Shown: positions 15,611 through 22,873 of the stretch, piece by piece | Layout of the letters: every line of letters begins with the position of its first letter | How positions within the stretch are numbered: the first letter of the stretch is position 1 | Origin: Chrysochromulina parva | Taxonomy: Eukaryota > Haptophyta > Prymnesiales > Chrysochromulinaceae | Assembly: GCA_002887195.1 (NCBI GenBank) | Contig: PJAB01000606.1 | Coordinates: 1-23,203 of the forward strand | Direction: 5' to 3' | Length of the DNA: 23,203 nt | Program-made: the position numbers and the translations under genes | Notes under the pieces: generated by a model | The model's database searches: none | What the model saw: only the letters and a program-made list of their open reading frames with translations | What the model was told of the DNA's origin: nothing

Positions 15611-18600
15611 ATGGTCGGCTTCGACGCCGTGCAGCCCTTCGCTCGCGCGGACGAGCGCGCCGCGGCTCAGGAGCCGGAGCTCGATTCGGTTGTCGCGCTC
15701 TGCGAGAACCGCGCCTACGAGGTCGGCCTCGCGTGCCTGCGGCTCTCGGACTTCTCGATCGAGCTGTGCTCCTTCTGCGACGACGCGGCGTACTCGCGCA
15801 CGCTGTCGGTGCTCGCGTCGCACAACCCGCGCCAGATCCTCTTCCCACCCTCGTCCGCCCAGAGCGTGCTCGCGCGCGTCGCCGAGGCCGAGTTCCCGGC
15901 CGCGCGCTGCGACCAGGTGCCCCGTCGCAACTGGAACGAGATCAAGGGCCTCGGGTACGTGCGACACTACTCGCACCGCTCGCACGTGCAGGCGCTCGAG
16001 ACGGACGTCAAGTCCAAATACCTGGCGCTCTCGGCCCTTGCCGCGCTCGTCGACGCCGTCGAGCAGTCCGACGGCGCGAGCTTCGTCAAGGGCACCCTTC
16101 GGATCAAGTGCGCACTCCGTCCACCCTCGGAGTGTCCCTTCGAGTGCCTCTCTGCGTGCCATCGGATCGCAACCCTCCCCACGTGCCCTTTGCATGCGTC
16201 GGAAGCATGCGAGTGCTCATCGCGGCGCCCTCTCTTCCACAGGTACCGGAGCGTCGAGGGCGTGATGCTCCTCGACCCGGCGACCGTCGCCAACCTCGAG
16301 CTTCTTCGCAACCTGCGCACCGGCGATCCGAAGGCATCTCTCTTTGGCGCGCTCAACCAGGTGACACTGCGGATCGGATGATGGCATGCCCCACCGAACG
16401 CCTCTGAGTGCCTCTGAGAGGGGCTCAGACCATATTCCTGAGCATGCAAGTGCTCACCACGGCGCCTGTCCCGGTGTGCGCAGTGCAAGACCGCCGCGGG
16501 CAGCCGATACCTGCGGACGCTGTTGCTGCAGCCCTCGACAGATCTGGACACGATCTCAGCGCGCCTCGATTGCGTCTCCGAGCTGCTCGCGCGCGACGAG
16601 CTCCTCGTCGACGCCCATAAGGTGACGGCCTCTGATGAGCTCTGATTGCCTCTGAGGACCTCTGAGGACCTCTGAGGACCTCTGATTGCATCCCTCATCA
16701 GGTGCTTCCCGCCTTTGCGGACTCGGATCGGCTCCTCAAGTTCTTCATGACGAACCCCACCTCGACCGGCTGCGCGCGTGCCAAGGCTGGCATCTCCGCG
16801 GTCCTCCAGCTCAAGACCGCGTTGCATGCGGCGCCGCGCCTCGCCGCCGCGCTCACCTCGAGTGGGGAGGCGCCGCCCACGAACGAGGTGCGATCTCCCT
16901 GATGGCCTCCCTGATGACCTCACTGATGACCTCACTGATGACCTCGAGTGGTGAGGCGCCGCCCACGAACGAGGTGCGATCTCGGACGGAATCTCGGACA
17001 GATCTCGGAAGTACCTCCACCTGCCCTCCTAACCCTGACCTCTACCTGCCCTGCCCCATTCCTGCCCTGCCCTCTACCTGCCCAGCCCTACCTGCCCTAC
17101 CTGCCCTGCCCTCCCTGCCCCCTTCTCCACAGCTGCTGCGCGCCATCGTGGGCAATCTCGCCTCCGACGAGATCGACGAGCTCTGCACGCGCATCCACGC
17201 CATCATTGACGACGAGGCCATCTTCCGCAAGCAGACGAGCCAACGGATGCTTGAGTGCCTCTTCGCCGTGCGCTCGAAGGTGAGTGTCCCGCTGATGGCC
17301 GCTGATGGCCGCTGATTTTCCCTGATGATCACTGATGATCACTGCTGATCACTGATGGCTCAAGTGCCCGCCACGACGCTCGTAGGTTTGCTCGTTCATT
17401 GACGTGGCGCGAGAGACGCTGACCGACTCGACGACCGAGATGGAGCACCTACGCGACACGTACGCTGAGCAGTGCGGCCTGAGCTTGCAAGTGCGGCCTG
17501 AGCATGCGGGTGCTCACCACGACGCCCTACCACTTCCCCACAGGTATGCGGAGCAGTTTGGGGCTGAGTGACCTCAAGCTGGTGTGATGCGGGTGCTCAC
17601 CACGACGCCCTACCACTTCCCCACAGGTACACGGAGCAATTGGGGCTGAGTGACCTCAAGCTGGTGTGATGCGGGTGCTCACCACGACGCCCTACCACTT
17701 CCCCACAGGTATGCGGAGCAGTTTGGGCTGAGTGACCTCAAGCTGGTGTGATGCGGGTGCTCACCACGACGCCCTACCACTTCCCCACAGGTACGCGGAG
17801 CAGTTTGGGCTGAGTGACCTCAAGCTGGTGTGGACTGAGCGGCGGGGCTACCATCTCACGCTGCCAGTGGCGCAGCGCGAGACGGTCGAGCGTGCGGGCT
17901 TCGTCAAGATCGCTTCCCAAGCAAAGAAGACGGTGGCTTGCTCAACGGATCAGCTCGTGCAGGCGAGATTGATTGCGGCTGATGAACGCCCCTGATGATG
18001 ATGCGCCTGGTTGTTCGCTTGAGTGCGGCTGAGGGACTTCTTGAAATCTCGTTGCAACCTCGCTGCGATCTCGTCGCAGCTCTCGGCGCGCGCACAAGAG
18101 ATGATTCAGCAGATTCTCCTCTCGACGGAGGCGCGGATCTCGGCGCTTCTCGGCGAGATACGATCCTCGCTCCACCTAGTCTTCCGCCTGGGTACGTGCT
18201 TGTATGCATCGCTCTGAGCGCGCTTGATTGCCTCTGATGGCCCCAGATGGCCCCAGATGGCCTCTGATGGCCTCTGATGGCCCCTGATGAGCTCTGATGG
18301 CCTCTGATGGCCTCTGATGGCCTCTGATGGCCTGCTGAGTGCGTGAGTGCGTTTGATGATGGGCTCTTAGCGCGTGTGGACGCCCCTTTCCCCAGGCGAG
18401 TCAGTCGCTCTCGTCGACGTGATGCTCGCCTTCGCCGTCTTTGTGCACAAGGGGGGAGGCAACGGCCCGTTCTGCCGTCCCAAGATCGCACACGCCGCCC
18501 CTTTGGTGCTCAAGCGCTGCCGTCACCCGCTCCTCGAGCGGTTTGCGGAGCCCGGCCAGCCTCTCACGCCGAACGACGTCGCCATCACGCACGCGACCAA

Positions 18601-21600
18601 CTTGCAGGTGACAGCCACGCCTGAGATCGCTAATGGCCTAATGGTCTAATGGCCTAATGGCCCAATTGCCCAATTGCCTAATTGCCTAATTGCCTAATTG
18701 CGACCCGGCAGATCATCACGGGGCCCAACATGGCGGGAAAGTCGACGTACCTGCGCCAGACCGCTCTGGTTGTGCTACTGGCCCACATCGGCTGCCACGT
18801 GCCCGCCGACGCGGCCACGGTGCCCCTGCTGCAGGCGAGGGCTGATGACCTTTGATTGAATTTGATGGCTTCTGATGTCCTCTGATCGCCTCTGATCGTC
18901 TCTGATCGCCTCTGTTACGTGGCCTGCTACAGCGTGTCTTCACGCGCATTGGAGCTGCGGACGCGCTTGAGGCGCATGGCTCGACGTTTGCATGCGAGAT
19001 GCGCGAGACCACGTATATCTTGCGCAATCTCGGCGGGCCAGCTCTCGTGCTCGTCGACGAGCTCGGGCGTGGCACCTCCAATGCCGATGGCGCCTCCCTC
19101 AGGTGAGTTGATGACCACTCATCGCATCTCTGATGACCTCTGATGACGGCTGATTGCTCCCTTCATCGCCTCCCTCAGGTGGGCTGATGACCACACTTAC
19201 TGCATCTCTGATGACCTCTGTTGACGTCTGATTGCTCCCTTCCTCGCAGCTTCGCCGTGGCCGAGCAGCTCGCACTCGCCCCTTCGACGTTCACGCTCTT
19301 TGCGACGCACTACCTCTGGCTAGCGAACCTCAAAAACCTCTACCCGAGCAACGTGCGCCCTCCTCAAGCACACGTCTTGCATGCACCTCGATGCTTATAT
19401 TGAGTGCACCCTCCTCAAGCACACGTCTTGCATGCACCTCAATGCTGATTGATTGCCTTCGTTGGTCATTGAATGCCCTCGAGGATCACCCACAGCTACG
19501 GATAACCTTTATCAGGTGCGCCTTCTCAAGCTCGCAACCTCCGACGACGAGCGTGGCGGCGGCGGAGGCGGAGGCGGAGGCGGCAGCGGAGGCGGCGGCA
19601 CTGGTGGCGGTGGAGGAGGCGGCAGCGGAGGCGGCGGCGGCGGCGGCGGCGGCTTCACGCAGCGCTTCCCCCACATCGTGTGCGATGGCGTGACGAGTCG
19701 TCGTGCGTACACGACGGACGTACTCGCCAGCCTGATGAGCTCTGATGAGTACTAATGAGCCACTGATTGCCTCCTTCATCAGGTGCGTACATGACGGACG
19801 TACTCGCGAGCCTCGCGGGTCTGCCGCAGTCCGTGTGCCGACGCGCCGCTGATCTCTCCGCCGCTGTCGATTTTGATCCGGTATAGAGTGTGCCTCTGAG
19901 TGGCACTGATTGGCACTGATAATCGCTGAGTGCCAGTGAGTGCCACCGAGTGCCACTAATTGGTCCGGTGGAGCGGCCCTCGGCACTGATTGCCACTGAT
20001 GATCCCCTGAGTGTCCTCTGATGGCAGGTGGAGCGGCCCTCTGCTCGCACGCGCTCAATGGAGGCGTATGCTCTAGTGGCGGAGCGTCTGATCTGGTATG
20101 CCTCGGATTGCCTCTGATTACGCTCTAGTGGCGGAGCGTCTGATCTGGTGTGCCGCTGATTGCCTCTGATTTCCTCGCATGGCGTCGGATGGCGTCCGGA
20201 TGGTCTCTGAGTGCCGCTGTTTGCCTCTGAGGGCTTCTGAGTGCCTCGGAGTGCCTTCGAGGGCTTCTGAGTGCTTCGGATGGCCTATCTGATGACCTCG
20301 AATTGCGCTCTGATGATTGCACTCGTCATCTCTGATGACATCGGATTGCGCTCTTTATCAGGTATGCGCGCAGCTCGCTCGACGAGGCGTCGCTGCGCAC
20401 TGTGCTTCTCGAGCTGCAAGGGCGGCTGCGCGCCGAAGTGGCCCGTCAGGCTGCCGCCGCCGCCGCCGCCGCTCAGGCGAGAGCCTCTGATTGCCTCTGA
20501 TTGCCTCTGATTGCCTCTGATGCCTCCCTCGTCTCATCTCATCTCCGCCTCATCTCCGCCTCATCTCCCCTCCTTTCCGCCCTCAGGCGAGTGCTCAGGC
20601 CGTGACCGCAGCGGCCAATGCCACTGCCGCCACTGCCGCCACTGCTGCCACTACCACCGCTACCGCCGCTGCTGCCGCCGCTACCGCCGCTGCTGCTTTG
20701 GCCATCGAGACGGCTGCGAACGCCGTCGTCGGCGCCGGGGCGGACGGCGGCGCTGGGGCTCTAGTGGCGCCGTACCGAGCACCCCAAGCGCAGCGCCACA
20801 CGCCTTCGGCTACCCGCAACAGACTCGGCGGCGAAGGAGGCCATGGCGCCTACGACGGCGCCTGCGACGGCGGTGGCAGCAGCCTTGGCAGCGGCGGTGG
20901 CGGCATCGGCGGCCAAGGCCACACCATCATCGCCGGACGGCGCCGCCCGTACCCCTTTGGTGACCTCGAAGACGAGACGAATGACGACATCGCGGGGGGC
21001 GCCTCGGCGGGGCGCTCGGCTTGTCGGCCCACGTTCCGCGGCAGTACGACACTTCCAAATATGGGAGGTGCTCTCGGCGCTCGCATGCACGTGCCTGCTT
21101 TTGGCGCCACTGCCACCCACGGCCCCGCTCTTGGCGACAGCAGCATCTCCATCGGCACTGGCTGCGGCGGCAGCAGCGGCGGCATCGGCGGCATCGGCGG
21201 CAACGGCGGCAGCGGCGGCAGCGGCAGCGGTGGCAACTGCAGTGCTTCTGGCTTCGGGGCCGCTCTTGCCTTTGGTGCCGCGGCGGGCGCTGAACTTGAT
21301 GGCAACGGCAGACACGGCCCTATGATGGCCATGCTGCAATCCTTGGCCAACCCCCCAACCGTTGCCGCGGCCTCGACGGCTACGCACTCGGCGGGGCTTG
21401 CAGTGGGACGTGCAATGGCTGTGATGGAGGAGGAGGAGGCTGCAATAGAGGTAGAGGAGGCAGCGATGGAGGTGGAGGCGGTAGCGATGGAGGCGGAGGA
21501 GGCAGTTGAGAGCGCCGCGGCGGAAGAGGCATCCAAGGCAGCGGTGGAGGATGCCATGGAAGAGGTTGCGGAGGACTTTGTAACGGTCGATGTAACGGCC

Positions 21601-21990
21601 GTGGTCGAGGCCGCCGATGAAGTGATGGAGAAGGCGGTGGAGGCAGCGGCAGAGGAGGGCAAGGCGGCGGGCGAGGCCGCGGTGGTCGTAGAAGACAAGT
21701 GTGACGGCGGCGGCAGCGGCGGCGCTGAGAGCGGCGGCGCTGATAGCAGCGGTGCTGGTGGCGTCGTCGTAGAAGTCGACTACGACGAGGGCGACAAGGG
21801 GTGTGCCGGCGATGGCAGAAGTGGCACGGTCGGTGATCAAAATGACGAGGACGACGACGACAAGAAGGATGGGCGAGCGGTCCGTAGCTCTGCAGCCGAG
21901 ATGACTTCAGGCGAGGCCACGCTCGACTCCAGCCTGGAGCTGGGGGCAGCGTTGCTTGCGACCCTCTACAAGGGCCAGGGTGGTGCGTAA
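15611..21990 (+). CDS. MSH4: MutS homologue MSH4 (17 exons) with low-complexity tail
   Basis: Exons: 15611-16107, 16243-16360, 16484-16621, 16702-16887, 17133-17279, 17386-17459, 17791-17962, 18080-18191, 18396-18607, 18712-18834, 18933-19102, 19250-19352, 19516-19702, 19783-19880, 20028-20095, 20362-20476, 20587-21990, in frame to 1307 aa. MSH4 pairs with MSH5 in meiotic crossover formation. There is no MutS mismatch domain I, as expected for MSH4. Family text seen: [46 protein letters not shown], Walker [10 protein letters not shown] (about 556-564), [15 protein letters not shown], Walker [12 protein letters not shown] (631-641), FTLFATHY and [20 protein letters not shown] 33-residue Gly/Ser insert (698-730) interrupts the ATPase domain. 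After exon 16 a tail of about 468 Ala-, Gly- and Glu-rich residues is unlike MSH4. Introns 7, 10 and 16 are GC-AG. Confidence 0.9.
16108..16242 (+). other. MSH4 intron 1, introner-like family A
   Basis: A 135-nt intron whose 3' part is GCATGCGAGTGCTCATCGCG, then GCGCCCTCTCTTCCACAG, a diverged family A copy. The acceptor is followed by GTACC. The splice makes a Lys codon and joins GTLRIK to [11 protein letters not shown], as in MSH4. Confidence 0.85.
16361..16483 (+). other. MSH4 intron 2, introner-like family A
   Basis: A 123-nt intron. GCATGCAAGTGCTCACCACG at about 16443-16462 precedes GGCGCCTGTCCCGGTGTGCGCAG. The acceptor is followed by TGCAAG rather than GT. The splice joins SLFGALNQ to [11 protein letters not shown], matching the MSH4 core. 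Confidence 0.85.
16622..16701 (+). other. MSH4 intron 3, introner-like family B
   Basis: An 80-nt intron. It consists of CTGAGGACCT units ending GATTGCATCCCTCATCAG, the same end as intron 1 of the glycosyltransferase gene. The next exon begins GTGCTT. Confidence 0.9.
16857..17132 (+). repeat. MSH4 intron 4 with duplicated donor region and C-rich tract
   Basis: The intron is 16888-17132 (245 nt). A 41-bp segment holding the exon 4 end and donor (16857-16897) is repeated at 16943-16983 with one difference, separated by CTGATGACCT units. The remaining 3' part (about 17019-17132) is an unusually long CCTGCCCTGCC pyrimidine tract before CCACAG. Confidence 0.88.
17280..17385 (+). other. MSH4 intron 5
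   Basis: A 106-nt GT-AG intron with GCTGATGGCC and CTGATGATCA units. Its end, CAAGTGCCCGCCACGACGCT then CGTAG (about 17361-17385), is a degraded family A core. The exon 6 start is GTTTGC. Confidence 0.8.
17460..17790 (+). repeat. MSH4 intron 6: four tandem GT...AG units of 82-84 bp
   Basis: Units are 17460-17543, 17544-17626, 17627-17708 and 17709-17790. Each starts GTACGC, GTATGC or GTACAC followed by GGAGCA-like exon text and ends GACGCCCTACCACTTCCCCACAG (family A). Units 2-4 each contain a copy of the exon 7 start (17791 on) up to CTCAAGCTGGTGTG, then diverge at GATGCGGG where exon 7 continues GACTGAGCGG. The first unit is the most diverged. Removing all four leaves THE frame joining exon 6 (HLRDT) to [19 protein letters not shown]. 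Each boundary reads CAG|GT. Confidence 0.93.
17963..18079 (+). other. MSH4 intron 7 (GC-AG)
   Basis: A 117-nt intron. The donor CAG|GCGAGA and acceptor TCGTCGCAG were chosen because they join STDQLVQ to [12 protein letters not shown] in frame and restore the usual MSH4 spacing. Nearer AG sites would leave the wrong phase or an insertion of about 20 residues. Confidence 0.7.
18192..18395 (+). repeat. MSH4 intron 8, TCTGATGGCC minisatellite
   Basis: A 204-nt intron with about twelve 10-bp TCTGATGGCC and CCAGATGGCC units (about 18225-18333). The acceptor TTTCCCCAG is followed by GCGAGT. A split Gly codon joins VFRLG to [12 protein letters not shown]. Confidence 0.88.
18608..18711 (+). repeat. 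MSH4 intron 9, CTAATGGC/CTAATTGC minisatellite
   Basis: A 104-nt intron with 8-bp AT-richer units (CCTAATGG, CCTAATTG). It directly precedes the Walker A exon; the acceptor CCCGGCAG is followed by ATCATC. Phase 0 on both sides. Confidence 0.9.
18835..18932 (+). other. MSH4 intron 10 (GC-AG)
   Basis: A 98-nt intron with donor CTGCAG|GCGAGG and TCTGATCGCC units. The acceptor CTGCTACAG is followed by CGTGTC. It joins the Walker A exon (ending TVPLLQ) to [13 protein letters not shown], matching MSH4. No phase-compatible GT donor is seen. Confidence 0.85.
19091..19249 (+). repeat. MSH4 intron 11 with 76-bp duplication of exon end and donor
   Basis: The intron is 19103-19249. The exon 11 end plus donor, CGCCTCCCTCAGGTGAG (from 19091), recurs from 19167 as CGCCTCCCTCAGGTGGG, followed by similar downstream text in both copies. 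The copy's CCTCAG could act as an acceptor and its GTGGG as a donor. The final acceptor is TTCCTCGCAG. Confidence 0.88.
19353..19534 (+). repeat. MSH4 intron 12 with flanking and internal copies of exon 13 start
   Basis: The intron is 19353-19515. It starts GTGCGCCCTCCTCAAGCAC; exon 13 starts GTGCGCCTTCTCAAGCTC. A second intronic copy begins at 19404 (about 51 bp offset, including ACACGTCTTGCATGCACCTC). The 3' end is CTTTATCAG. Confidence 0.88.
19703..19814 (+). repeat. MSH4 intron 13 with about 32-bp flanking direct repeat
   Basis: The intron is 19703-19782 (80 nt). Its first 32 bases match the first 32 bases of exon 14 (19783-19814) with three differences. The remainder is TGATGAGCTC-like repeat ending GATTGCCTCCTTCATCAG. 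Confidence 0.92.
19881..20040 (+). repeat. MSH4 intron 14 holding a fossil exon-exon junction
   Basis: The intron is 19881-20027 (147 nt). At 19962-19980 it reads GGTCCG followed by the exact first 13 bases of exon 15 (20028-20040). Exon 14 ends GATCCG, so the intron holds a near copy of the spliced joint. Other content is GAGTGCCACTG-like units. Confidence 0.88.
20070..20361 (+). repeat. MSH4 intron 15 with duplicated exon end and minisatellite
   Basis: The intron is 20096-20361 (266 nt). The exon 15 end plus donor GT (20070-20097, 28 bp) is repeated at 20122-20149 without visible change. The rest is a mixture of CTGATTGCCT, GAGTGCCTCG and GAGGGCTTCT units ending GATTGCGCTCTTTATCAG. The next exon starts GTATGC, like the donor. 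Confidence 0.9.
20477..20586 (+). other. MSH4 intron 16 (GC-AG)
   Basis: A 110-nt intron. The donor CTCAG|GCGAGAGCC and exon 17 start CTCAG|GCGAGTGCT are near copies. The interior has CTGATTGCCT units and a CTCATCTCCGC tandem repeat. Reading through without splicing also meets stops, so the intron is needed for the long tail exon. Confidence 0.8.
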
Positions 21991-22444
21991 GCTGAAGAGA
22001 CGCGGCGTCTGAGACGGGGGATAGGCGGGTGCGACACTATGCGCTGCAAGCGCGGTGGCCCTTTCTGCCGCCTGCGCGCCCGCGGGAGATGAATGCGTGT
22101 ACTACGGATGTACGACGGCGATGTGACTCTGACTAGAATAAATCTCGAGAGCGTCGAGCCGACGGGGGAGGCAGGCGGTTGGCAATAGCAAGCGCGCTAC
22201 ACAAGCGCGCTACAACTGCAAACGCACACGCGCCCCCTACCCCGCCCTGGCGCAATTCTGATTTGACCGTAAATTGCGCTATGGCAGTGCGCTATGGTGA
22301 CCATTTGGTGGGTCTGGTCTACCGAAACGCTCTGCTCACTTATAATTGACCTCGTCAACACGCGGCTGGACGCACCTTTTGATGTCGAGTGAAAGACGAT
22401 CGGAGGTACCGTCCGGTCCGGTAGGTCTGGGGGAACCAACTGCT
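21991..22444. other. convergent intergenic region
   Basis: This region lies between the MSH4 stop and the repeat next to the minus-strand histone-fold gene. One AATAAA occurs at 22137-22142, about 150 nt after the MSH4 stop, and could be its polyadenylation signal, although algal signals vary. Otherwise nothing recognised. Confidence 0.4.
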
Positions 22445-22873
22445 TCATCGCTTCTCTGATGCCACCACCATCCCTTCCTCCGATGCAGCCTCTGATGCCG
22501 CCGCCGCCGCCATCTCCCCTTCCTCCGATGCTATGGGGCCCACACAGTCCACCAGCGAGACCACCTCTGCCGGAACCTGCGCCGCCGCCATCTCCCCTTC
22601 CTCCGATGCCATGGGGCCCACACAGTCCACCAGCGAGACCACCTCTGCCGGAACCTGTGCCGCCGCCATCTCCCCTTCCTCCGATGCCATGGGGCCCACA
22701 CAGTCCACCAGCGAGACCACCTCTGCCGGAACCTGCGCCGCCGCTATCACCCCTTCCTCCGATGCCATGGGGCCCACACAGTCCACCAGCGAGACCACCT
22801 CTGCCGGAACCTGCGAAACCACTTCTGCCGGAACCTGCGCGCCGGGCGGCCCGGCCACCAGAGGAAGGTCCTG
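22445..22873 (-). repeat. 78-bp tandem repeat (four main copies), coding status unclear
   Basis: Units with a 78-bp period contain ATGGGGCCCACACAG at 22611, 22689 and 22767, with a first variant (CTATGGGG) at 22531. Since 78 is a multiple of three, several frames stay open: a Pro-rich one on plus, and on minus a VPAEVVSLVDCVGPMASEEG repeat (stop at 22445) and a Gly/Arg-rich repeat. The minus frames could be 3' exons of the histone-fold gene, since CAG|GTTCCGGCAGA occurs near 22815-22840. I cannot decide without RNA. Confidence 0.75.

Noticed and set aside
15348..16407. Alternative-frame ORFs of about 300 aa over MSH4 exon 1
   Set aside because: Arg/Ser-rich out-of-frame readings; the chosen frame alone shows MSH4 similarity.
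17544..17790. Treating each copy in MSH4 intron 6 as a real coding exon
   Set aside because: Each copy meets TGA soon after the shared text (GTGTGATGC); only the last copy reads on into conserved MSH4 sequence.
17963..18079. Nearer acceptor sites at 18023 or 18033 for MSH4 intron 7
   Set aside because: They do not fit the phase of exon 7 with any good donor and would add about 20 residues not seen in MSH4 proteins.
3880..18333. Regular short repeats resembling a CRISPR array
   Set aside because: Units are contiguous 8-12 bp minisatellites without unique spacers, lie inside introns, and no cas-like genes are present.
3687..19814. Flanking copies as target-site duplications of one DNA transposon
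   Set aside because: Copy lengths vary from about 8 to 34 bp, no consistent terminal inverted repeats were seen, and exon/intron boundaries themselves are duplicated; tandem duplication fits better, though an element origin for the family A core remains possible.
20595..21840. Long minus-strand ORFs opposite the MSH4 tail (up to 359 aa)
   Set aside because: GC-rich Ala/Gly codon repeats keep the opposite strand open; the plus frame is continuous with the spliced MSH4 frame.
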